A DNA stretch of 64,000 nt, taken from AP-15 sp963700185. GTDB lineage: Bacteria > Pseudomonadota > Alphaproteobacteria > ATCC43930 > CGMCC-115725. The DNA lies in the NCBI GenBank assembly GCA_963700185.1, contig CAVOWP010000007.1, forward strand, positions 62,001-126,000. Reading direction: 5' to 3'. Shown one piece after another: positions 53,594-60,887 of the stretch. Below the pieces are notes generated by a model. It was not told where the DNA came from, did not search any database, and was given only the letters and a program-made list of their open reading frames with translations. The translations under genes were made by a program, and so were the position numbers. Each line of letters opens with the position of its first letter. The stretch's first letter is position 1.

Positions 53594-54790
53594 ATGACAC
53601 AGCTCCCCTATAATCCAAAAGAAGCGCTGTTTTTGTCATTCCCGCAAATGAAGGCGCTTTCGAAGCAGGTGAATGATGTAATGGAAGGTGCTGAAGAAAC
53701 GCTCTCCGAGCGCGAATTTGCCGGCTGCGACACGAGTTGGGCGAGGGACCACCTCTACGAGGTGGAATGGCGCATCAACTGTACTAGCGATTACACGGCC
53801 GCATTTGATGCAGTCGAGCGCTTGAAGAAGGCGCTCGTTTGCCGCGACCCTCCCGATGGGCTGACCCAGGACAGCGGGGGCAGTTTTGCGCCTGGTACCG
53901 AAGTTTTCTTTCTGAAACTCGACCGCTCGACAGACCAACTCCTGGCTAGGCAATGGCCGTGGCGCTTGCAGCCGACGTTCCTCGATCGCATCAATGATCC
54001 GGGGCGCATGGTTACCTATTTGCAGGATTTGTGCTGGTCAGATGTGACGCGCTGCGGGGTGGATAACCGTAAAGAGCTCAATCTCGCGGTATCGGTGATC
54101 GCGCGTCTCGTGTTGCAAGGCGGGCAAGCCGGTTACCTGGGCGGACCGGGCTTCATACCCGTGTTCGAGCGGTTTCTCCAAGATTGGCAAGACCCGGAAA
54201 CCGCCTTTTTCGGCGTGACTTACATTGTCGACAACCATGGAAATCAAGTGAGAACGACAGACCTTAGTCTGACATTTCACATGGTGCGCTACGCTCCTCA
54301 TCTGGTGCACTGGTGGCAGCGTCTGATCGATACTCTCCTTGGCATAAAGAACCAGCAGTATCCTCAAGGCTGGCTCGAAAATTCAAAGATGACGGATCAC
54401 AACAACTATGATGTGGTCGAGCTCTTTTCTCGCGGCTGGCCACATATGCGTCCCGACCAGCGGCGGCAGGCGAGCCAAGAGATCGCAAAAATGCTCGACT
54501 GGTGTCTTTCAAAGTCGGTGAGAGACACGGGAGAGATAATAAACCCTGACAAAGGTGACATGATACCAGACTCCTATTATTTCGCTGCCGCATTCCTCGA
54601 CACGATCGGCTATTTTGATAAGACAAAAAGATTTTGGGCCGATAAAGGAACGCTGCCGGCGGACACGGAACCATTGCGGAAAGCGATGATCGGTCAGCTG
54701 AGCCGCTTCAACTCCGACTTGACCGTGGTCGACGACACCCTCGAGCGGCTCGGTGCGGCCTCGCGGCCGTGGTCCAACGCGATCCTGTAA
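53594..54790 (+). CDS. Orphan protein of unknown function (398 aa)
   Basis: The ATG at 53594 has GGAGAAG about seven bases upstream. The product is soluble, without signal peptide or membrane helices, and rich in Trp and aromatic residues. YPQGWLENSKMTDHNNYDVV, GWPHMRPDQRRQ and DSYYFAAAFLDTIGYFDKTK suggest an all-helical, possibly alpha/alpha-toroid fold, but I do not recognise the family. It is alone between two direct MITE-like repeats and next to recombinase debris, so it is probably acquired cargo. Confidence 0.7.
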   Translation: MTQLPYNPKEALFLSFPQMKALSKQVNDVMEGAEETLSEREFAGCDTSWARDHLYEVEWRINCTSDYTAAFDAVERLKKALVCRDPPDGLTQDSGGSFAPGTEVFFLKLDRSTDQLLARQWPWRLQPTFLDRINDPGRMVTYLQDLCWSDVTRCGVDNRKELNLAVSVIARLVLQGGQAGYLGGPGFIPVFERFLQDWQDPETAFFGVTYIVDNHGNQVRTTDLSLTFHMVRYAPHLVHWWQRLIDTLLGIKNQQYPQGWLENSKMTDHNNYDVVELFSRGWPHMRPDQRRQASQEIAKMLDWCLSKSVRDTGEIINPDKGDMIPDSYYFAAAFLDTIGYFDKTKRFWADKGTLPADTEPLRKAMIGQLSRFNSDLTVVDDTLERLGAASRPWSNAIL

Positions 54791-54941
54791 ATGCCGGCAC
54801 CTGCGCAAAGTCAGCCGGCAGACCCCAATTTGTGCAGTGCGTCGAGCATGCGCTCTTGAGAAAGCAGACCGGTTGTCCCGGCTGTTGCGGATCGAAATCC
54901 CGACGCGCCAGGTCTAAGGCGAAACCTCGTTTTCCAGCAAG

Positions 54942-55131
54942 CGTAGGGCGGATGCAATCCGCCATCTTAGCATCGCCGGAGCGCCGCCGTTTATTAGCAA
55001 ACACAAGGCAGATGATTCGCGGAGTTAGCGATTGCGGGCGCTTGACGGCTTTGTCAGTCGTGCGAACCCGATTAGAGGGTGTCGCCATCAACCGCGCGGC
55101 GGCACACAAAAGGCGGATTGAATCCGCCCTA
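54942..55131. repeat. MITE-like element, copy 2
   Basis: The 190-bp element is the direct-orientation counterpart of copy 1. The left end GTAGGGCGGATGCAATCCGC is identical, and the right end differs by one base (GGATTGAATCC for GGATTGCATCC). The interior aligns almost throughout, including TTATTAGCAAACAC and TTGTCAG. The ends again carry a TA. It lies 150 bases after the orphan gene. Confidence 0.9.
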
Positions 55132-55216
55132 CGCCTGCTGGGTTCTCAATCTGGCCAAGGTCTGCGCAACGTTCCGTCACGCTTCGGCGGCATGATCCTC
55201 TACGCGCGGCGGTCCA

Positions 55217-55723
55217 TCATTCATCCGCCTTGCTATGCTGCGCCAGCAGGGCATCGAGCAACCCTTGCCGGTAATAAAAGCTCGTCGCTTTCAGGCGTTC
55301 GAAAGCTGCGGCGAGATCGACCAGCCCGCGCCGGGCCGCGAGATCGAGCACGCCCAGCGTGCCGGTTGCGGCGAGGCCTTGCTGGCGCGCAACCGTCACC
55401 CCGACCCGATCGTCCATCAGCACGAGATCGGCTCTGACCGCGCGGGCAAGCGCAACAACGGCGCGCTCGCCGCGATCGAGCGTCGGCACCGTGCGATCAT
55501 CGCTGGCGCCGGAATCGGGATTGGGTTGCACGTCGAGCCAGGCGGGCACTTGCGCGATCCACGCGCGCACCGCCGCCGGCGCTTCGTGATTGGCCAGTTC
55601 GTCGCGCACGGCCTGCGGCGCAAGCACGCGCTCGAACAGTTTGCGTACCAGCCCAATTTCGCCGGTCAGCACCAGATAGTGAAGCGGCCAGTATCGGAGA
55701 CGGACGAGCAGCCGGATACTCCG
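55217..55723 (-). pseudogene. DUF3368 PIN-like toxin, amino end out of frame
   Basis: From 55672 down the frame reads LTGEIGLVRKLFERVLAPQA, RGERAVVALARAVRADLVLM and DDRVGV, ending YYRQGLLDALLAQH, the body of a DUF3368 PIN-type toxin (RNase fold). The family start SDTGPLHYL is present but one base out of frame: GATACTGGCCGCTTCAC lacks one C of the expected GGCCCGCTT at about 55690. With that base the conserved first Asp would be restored. It follows the UPF0175 gene directly, its usual antitoxin partner. Confidence 0.7.
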
Positions 55724-56010
55724 TCAGAAGCCGAGCCGTCGCAGGTCGCGGCGGTCGCGCTCTAGATCCTCCGGCGTGTAGGTGCCGAAAACTCCGTGCG
55801 CGGTCAGAAATCATCGAGCTTGGCGCGCGTGGCGAAGCCGAGCAGTTGACGCAGTTCGGCCCGGCTGAGATGCCCCTGCCGGAACTCATCGAGCGCCAGC
55901 GCTTCGAGTACGCGGCGCTCGACCTCGCCGCCGGTGCCGAGGCGCCGGGCGAGATCGTCGGGGATGCGGACGGTGATTTCCGTGTAGGCGGTGCGGGTGC
56001 TGTCGTTCAT
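55724..56010 (-). pseudogene. UPF0175 family antitoxin, one-base frameshift near the end
   Basis: ITVRIPDDLARRL, then ERRVLEALALDEFRQGHLSR and AELRQLLGFATRAKLDDF, is the UPF0175 pattern with its helix-turn-helix core. A premature TGA follows DDF. Adding one C (TTCTGACC to TTCCTGACC, near 55806) restores LTAHGVFGTYTPEDLERDRR and a natural stop at 55724, 95 residues in all. UPF0175/DUF3368 pairs are type II toxin-antitoxin modules. Three 17-bp repeats lie immediately upstream of the start and may be its operator. Confidence 0.75.
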
Positions 56011-56016
56011 ATCTTT

Positions 56017-56067
56017 CTCTTATGACCGGCCGGCTCTTATGACCGGCCGGCTCTTATGACCGGCCGG
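56017..56067 (-). promoter_or_regulatory. Three tandem 17-bp palindrome-bearing repeats upstream of the UPF0175 antitoxin
   Basis: CTCTTATGACCGGCCGG occurs three times head to tail, identical each time, and each copy holds the palindrome CCGGCCGG. The array ends 7 bases before the antitoxin ATG and 8 bases beyond the ygfZ stop. Type II antitoxins usually repress their own operon through palindromes at this place, so an operator is the natural reading. Confidence 0.65.
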
Positions 56068-56074
56068 ATCGGGT

Positions 56075-56978
56075 TTAACGTGGAATTTCGTCTTCCAGCC
56101 GCATCCAGGCGGGTCTGAGCGGGACGAGAGTTGCGTCGCCCGCCGCGAGCGTCTTGCCCGTCGTGCACCGGTTCGATCCGCAACAACGCCAGACCGAGCC
56201 CGTCGCGGCTCGACCGCATTTCACCGACCTCGCGCCCATCCATGGTCACGATAGTTCCTGGTGGCGGGGTCGGCCCCTCGATCTCTACGGGCATCAGCCG
56301 CCGCTTGACAGCCCGCGATACTTCGTCCGGGCTGTCAGCTCCTGGCCGATATAGCAGCCCTTCTGCCAGTCGACGCCGTTCAGTTCGTCGAAGCCCGCTT
56401 CGAGCAGGATCGATTTCTCCAGCACCAGATCGCGGCTGCCGTCGGGAATGCCGAGCGACAGACGCAGCCGGTCGTAGCTGTCGAAACCGGCTTCGGCGAT
56501 GCCGGCATCGCCGAGCAATGCCCGTGCCCCCTCGACGCGGCAGAATGGCACGCGCGCCGAGGGCCGCCAGCCGCGGATCGACGAAGGCGATGCCCGAACC
56601 GAACGGCCGGGCAGCCCCTGGCTCGCTCGGCAGTCCGAGGGCGGCCGGCGCGTCCGCTCCGAATACTGCCGCCACGCAGAGGTCGGATCTCTCGTCGAGG
56701 GACGCCTTCGCGCGCAGCCGATACATGGACAGCCGCCGCTTCAGATCGCCGAGGCGGGCGGCTTCGGCGTCGAGCCAGATCAATTCGCCCGCTTCGACCA
56801 TCATGAAATCGTGCAGGTATTTGCCCTGGGCGGTGAGAAACGCCGCATAGCGGGCCGCCGTGGGAGAGACCTTGTCGACGTCGTTCGAAACGAGCCCCTG
56901 CAGAAACGGGCGGCGATCGGGCCCCGAGACGGCGAGAATGCCTCGATCATCGAGCAAGACAAAGCTGGCATCGGCCAT
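56075..56978 (-). pseudogene. ygfZ: Folate-binding protein YgfZ, three one-base frameshifts
   Basis: YgfZ is a GcvT-fold protein that helps maintain iron-sulfur proteins. The first frame gives FVLLDDRGILAVSGPDRRPF and LQGLVSNDVDKV. A second (56551-56315) gives the hallmark NGVDWQKGCYIGQELTARTK, a third region returns to VKRRLMPVEIEG, and the last gives LVPLRPAWMRLEDEIPR. Three indels reconcile them: an extra G near 56528, a missing G near 56310 and an extra G near 56158, restoring 300 residues. The hallmark motif is intact, so sequence errors are more likely than decay. Confidence 0.82.
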
Positions 56979-57057
56979 GGCGGGCTAGAGTTAGGCCGGG
57001 ATCGCCTGCTTGGCAAGCGGCGGAGGTCGGGATATAAGGCCCGCCGGACCGGGCGAA

Positions 57058-58017
57058 ATGCACATCCTGTTTGTCACCGCGACGCGCATCGGCGATGCCG
57101 TGTTGTCGACCGGTCTGCTCACCCACCTGATCGAGCGCCACCCGCACGCCCGGCTGACGATTGCGGCGGGGCCGGTCGCGGCTCCGCTGTTCGAGGCTGT
57201 GCCCCGGCTCGAACAGATCGTCGTCGTGGAAAAGCGGCGCTGGTCGCTGCATTGGCTGCCTTTTTATAGCGCGGTTGCGACCCGGCGCTGGGATCTCGTC
57301 GTCGATCTGCGCGGCTCGGCGCTTGCCTGGATGTTGCGCGCCGGAGAGCGCAAGGTCATGGCGAAGGGCGATGCGCGCGAGCATCGCGTTCGTCAGCTCG
57401 CGCGTCTTTTTGATCTCGATCCTCCGCCGAACCCGCACCTCTGGACTGCGTCGCACCACGAGCGGATGGCGGGCGCTTTGATCTCTCCGGGCGCCCCGGT
57501 GTTGGCGATCGGCCCGGCTGCGAATTGGCCCGCCAAGCAGTGGCGGGCAGAGCGTTTTGCCGAGCTCGCCTCGCGCCTGACTGCAGCGGCCGGCCCGCTG
57601 CCCGGAAGTCGCGTCGCGGTGCTGGCCGCAGCTCATGAACGCGAGCTGGCCGAGCCCCTACTGGCGGCGCTCCCTCCAGGGCGGCGCATCGACCTCGTCG
57701 GCAGAGTCGATCTCTTGACCGCCGCCGCGGTGCTGCGGCGCTGCGCAATGTTCATCGGAAACGATACCGGGCTGATGCACATCGCCGCGGCCTCGGGGAC
57801 GCCGACCCTGGGGCTGTTCGGCCCCAGCCCCGTCGCTCAGTATGCGCCGTGGGGCCGGCGGACCGCCTGGGTCCGCTCGGCAGACCCGCCCGAGGCGATG
57901 TTCGGACCCGGCTTCGACCACCGGACCACCGGCACCTTGATGGACGGTCTGTCGGTCGATGCCGCCGAGGCGGCGGCGCGCCGGTTGTGGCATTCGGTCG
58001 AGAGCGCTGCGGCGTGA
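57058..58017 (+). CDS. Glycosyltransferase family 9 (ADP-heptose:LPS heptosyltransferase-like)
   Basis: The 319-residue protein starts MHILFVTATRIGDAVLSTGL, the GT9 opening, and has VDLRGSALAWML and the nucleotide-sugar site CAMFIGNDTGLMHIAAASGTPTLGLFGPS. GT9 enzymes add heptose or related sugars to the LPS inner core at the cytoplasmic membrane face. It is the first of five overlapping genes (GT9, GT2, two GT4, asnB), so these products probably build one glycan. Confidence 0.9.
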   Translation: MHILFVTATRIGDAVLSTGLLTHLIERHPHARLTIAAGPVAAPLFEAVPRLEQIVVVEKRRWSLHWLPFYSAVATRRWDLVVDLRGSALAWMLRAGERKVMAKGDAREHRVRQLARLFDLDPPPNPHLWTASHHERMAGALISPGAPVLAIGPAANWPAKQWRAERFAELASRLTAAAGPLPGSRVAVLAAAHERELAEPLLAALPPGRRIDLVGRVDLLTAAAVLRRCAMFIGNDTGLMHIAAASGTPTLGLFGPSPVAQYAPWGRRTAWVRSADPPEAMFGPGFDHRTTGTLMDGLSVDAAEAAARRLWHSVESAAA

Positions 58018-58838
58018 GCGAGCCGCGGCTTTCCGCCTTGGTCGTGGCCCATGACGAAGAACGCCAGCTCGCCGATTGTCTCGCCTGCCTCGGCTTTGCC
58101 GACGAGATCGTCGTCGTGCTCGACCGCTGCGGTGACCGCTCGCGGGAGATCGCGCTGCGCTTCACCGAGCGCCTCGTCGAAGGCGCGTGGCAGCGCGAGG
58201 GGCCTCGGCGGCACGCCGGGATCGACGCCTGCCGCGGTGAATGGATCCTCGAAATCGACGCCGACGAGAGGGTGACACCAGAGCTTGCCGCCGAAATCCG
58301 GCGAGTGGTCCGAACCTCGTCCGCCGCCTGGCACCTCATCCCGGTGGACAATTATATCGGGGCGCGGCGCGTGCGCTGGGGGTGGGGCGCTTCCTTCGGC
58401 CGGTCGGCCCACGCCGCGCTCTATCGCAAGGGCGTCAAACGGTGGGGCGATCAGCGGGTGCACCCGACGGTTTCGTTGTCGGGACAGCAGGGCGAGACGC
58501 TCGCATCGCGCCTCGTCCATTATGTCGACCGCGACGTCTCCGACATGCTGCAGCGCCTCGACCGCTACACCACCGCCCGGGCGCAGGATCTCCGGGAGAG
58601 CGGCGATATCGGCAGCTACGGCCAAAATTTGCGCCGCATCGTCTCGCGCTTCTGGAAATGCTACGTCGGCCGGAAAGGATACCGCGAAGGTCCCTACGGT
58701 TTTCTGATCGCGCTCTGCGCCGCGCTCTACCCGATCCTTTCCTATCTCAAGGCCCGGCTCGATCCTCCGGATGCCCCTCACCCCGACCCTATCCCCGCGT
58801 GCGCGGAGAGGGAGACAGTCAGGGCAGATGATGGCTGA
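58014..58838 (+). CDS. Glycosyltransferase family 2 (WaaE/KdtX-like)
   Basis: The 274-residue protein begins at a GTG overlapping the previous stop (GTGA). It has VVAHDEERQLADCLACLGFADEIVVV and the metal-binding EIDADER (residues 80-86), typical of GT2 enzymes such as WaaE, which adds glucose or a similar sugar to the LPS core. A hydrophobic segment (FLIALCAALYPILSYL) near the end could touch the membrane. The last 20 residues are encoded by a palindromic repeat and look unrelated to the family. Its end overlaps the next gene by 11 bases. Confidence 0.88.
   Translation: MSEPRLSALVVAHDEERQLADCLACLGFADEIVVVLDRCGDRSREIALRFTERLVEGAWQREGPRRHAGIDACRGEWILEIDADERVTPELAAEIRRVVRTSSAAWHLIPVDNYIGARRVRWGWGASFGRSAHAALYRKGVKRWGDQRVHPTVSLSGQQGETLASRLVHYVDRDVSDMLQRLDRYTTARAQDLRESGDIGSYGQNLRRIVSRFWKCYVGRKGYREGPYGFLIALCAALYPILSYLKARLDPPDAPHPDPIPACAERETVRADDG
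58774..58814. repeat. Palindromic element at the GT2/GT4 junction
   Basis: CCCTATCCCCGCG (58787-58799) pairs with CGCGGAGAGGG (58802-58812) across a 2-base loop, with one or two mismatches, preceded by CCCTCACCCCGA. The core resembles the arms of the element inside lhr. It supplies the last codons of the GT2 gene and lies just upstream of the GT4 start. Confidence 0.7.
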
Positions 58839-59853
58839 GGTGGTGATGGCCGATGACGGGATCGCCTTTGACGGGGCGACGGCGGAGCGGGGGCCGCTCG
58901 GCGGGGCGGAGACGGCGTTCGCGGCGCTCGCCGAAGCCTTGGCGCGGCGCGGCCATCGGGTTGCGGTGCGCAATCGCTGCCGGGCCGCGCTCTGCCACAA
59001 CGGCGTGCATTGGGCGCCGCTTTCGGACGGAATTCCGCCGGCCTGCGATCTCTACATCGGCAGTCGCGGCCACCGGGTCATCGGGCTCGTTCGAAAAGCC
59101 CGGCGCCGGCTGTTCTGGCTGCACAATCCTGCAGGTTATCTGAAAAAGCCGCGCAATCTGTGGCGGCTCGCCCGGTACCGCCCGATCCTGATTACGACGG
59201 GAGCCTACCACGCAACAACGGTGCCGGACTGGCTGCCCTGCGGCGGGCGCGAGACCATACCCTATGGCGTGCTCGACCGCTTCCGCGCGGCCGCGCCACG
59301 TGAGGCGCCGCCGCCGCGGGCAATTTTTACCTCGAACCCGCTGCGCGGGCTCGATTGGCTGCTCGACCTCTGGGTTGCGCGCATCGCGCCGGCAGTGCCG
59401 CAGGCGGAACTGCACATTTACGCCGGAGAGAGGGTCTACGGCTCGACCCGAGCGCCGCGGATGGATGAGGTTCTGGCACGAGCCGGCAACCTCGCCGCTC
59501 ATCGGATACGCCGGTTCGCGCCGGTCGGCCGCGCAGAGTTGGCGACAGCGCTGTCCGGCGCCAGGGTCATGCTCTATCGCGGCGATCCCGGGGAGACATT
59601 CTGTCTCGCGCTCGCCGAGGCGCAGGCAATGGGGGTGCCGGCGATAGTGCAGCCCCTGGGTTCGGCGCCCGAGCGGGTCATCGACGGCATGACGGGTCGT
59701 GTTGCCGAGGATGACGACGCATTTGCGATGGCGGCGGTATCGGCGCTGCGCGACGACGCTTTGTGGCGGCGATGGCATCTCGCCGCTCTCGCGACCCAAG
59801 GCGGATCGAGCTGGGACGCCGTCGCGGGCAGGTTCGAAGCGCTGATGCGATGA
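58828..59853 (+). CDS. Glycosyltransferase, group 1/GT4 type
   Basis: The 341-residue protein has the GT-B fold outline: an amino-terminal half with VVMADDGIAFDG and GGAETAFAALAEALARRGH, and the carboxy-terminal nucleotide-sugar site GETFCLALAEAQAMGVPAIVQPLGSAPERV with the E-x7-E pattern. Starts at 58828 or 58831 are possible, after AGGG. It overlaps the GT2 gene and its stop overlaps the next GT4 (ATGA). The donor sugar is unknown. Confidence 0.86.
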   Translation: MMAEVVMADDGIAFDGATAERGPLGGAETAFAALAEALARRGHRVAVRNRCRAALCHNGVHWAPLSDGIPPACDLYIGSRGHRVIGLVRKARRRLFWLHNPAGYLKKPRNLWRLARYRPILITTGAYHATTVPDWLPCGGRETIPYGVLDRFRAAAPREAPPPRAIFTSNPLRGLDWLLDLWVARIAPAVPQAELHIYAGERVYGSTRAPRMDEVLARAGNLAAHRIRRFAPVGRAELATALSGARVMLYRGDPGETFCLALAEAQAMGVPAIVQPLGSAPERVIDGMTGRVAEDDDAFAMAAVSALRDDALWRRWHLAALATQGGSSWDAVAGRFEALMR

Positions 59854-60887
59854 CCCGGCGGGTGCTGCAGGCGATCGCCGGTGCGGCGCACGGCGGAGCG
59901 GAGACTTTTTTCACCCGGCTCGCCGCGGCGCTGCAGCGCGCCGGGGAGCCGCAACGGGTGCTGATCCGCCGCAATTCCAGCCGGGCGCAATGTCTGCGCG
60001 CCGCCGGGGTCGGGGTCGGCGAACTCGCCTTCGGCGGCATCTTCGACTTCGCGACCCGCTTCGCCTTCGGGCGCGAGATCGCCGCCTGGCGCCCCGACAT
60101 CGTTCTGACCTGGATGAGCCGCGCCACGCGGCTGTGCCCGCGCGGCGACTTTGTGCATGTCGCCCGCCTCGGCGGTTATTACGATCTGAAATATTATCGC
60201 CGCTGCGATCATCTGATCGGAAACACCCGCGCCATCGTCGATTATGCGACAGCCAAAGGCTGGCCGCGCGAACGGATCGTTTACCTGCCGAATTTTGTTC
60301 CCAATTCGACCGCCGCCGCGGCAGACAGCATCGCGGCGGGCGGGCGAGCGCCACTGGCGTTGGCCGTCGGCCGGCTTCACCCGAACAAGGGGTTCGACCT
60401 GTTGCTCGAGGCTCTCGCCGCAACCCGGGAGGTCACGCTGTGGATCGCCGGAGACGGCCCGCTGCGGCCGCGCCTCGAACGCCTCGCCACCCGGCTGGGG
60501 ATCATCGGCCGGGTCCGCTTCCTCGGCTGGCGCGAGGACGTGCCGCGCTTGTTGGCGGCGGCCGATCTTCTCGTCTGTCCGTCGCTGCACGAGCCGCTCG
60601 GCAATGTCGTGATCGAGGCCTGGTCCGCCGGATTGCCCGTCGTCGCCACGGCAAGCGACGGGCCGGCCGGTCTGATCCGGGATGGCGAAAGCGGCATCCT
60701 GGTGCCGCTCCCCGGAAGTCGCGGCGGCGGCCCGCAAGCGCTGGCCGATGCGATCGAGCGCGTTTGCGCCGATCCCGCGCTGCGTGCGAGACTGGGCAAA
60801 GCGGGCCGCCGGGCCTACGAAGCCGAGTTCACCGAGCCGATCGTCGTCGCCGGTTACCGCAGTTTCTTCGATCAAGTGACGCGCTGA
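59850..60887 (+). CDS. Glycosyltransferase family 4
   Basis: The 345-residue protein has GGAETFFTRLAAALQRAG at the start, a middle LALAVGRLHPNKGFDLLLEAL, and the donor-binding CPSLHEPLGNVVIEAWSAGLPVVAT (E-x7-E), so it is a retaining GT-B enzyme of family GT4. It starts within the stop of the preceding GT4 and its own TGA overlaps the asnB start (TGATG). It acts at the cytoplasmic membrane face on the glycan built by this operon. Confidence 0.9.
   Translation: MTRRVLQAIAGAAHGGAETFFTRLAAALQRAGEPQRVLIRRNSSRAQCLRAAGVGVGELAFGGIFDFATRFAFGREIAAWRPDIVLTWMSRATRLCPRGDFVHVARLGGYYDLKYYRRCDHLIGNTRAIVDYATAKGWPRERIVYLPNFVPNSTAAAADSIAAGGRAPLALAVGRLHPNKGFDLLLEALAATREVTLWIAGDGPLRPRLERLATRLGIIGRVRFLGWREDVPRLLAAADLLVCPSLHEPLGNVVIEAWSAGLPVVATASDGPAGLIRDGESGILVPLPGSRGGGPQALADAIERVCADPALRARLGKAGRRAYEAEFTEPIVVAGYRSFFDQVTR

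Noticed and set aside
53182..55131. A complete insertion sequence or composite transposon
   Set aside because: No transposase gene or fragment is recognisable in either repeat or between them, so only MITE-like elements are called.
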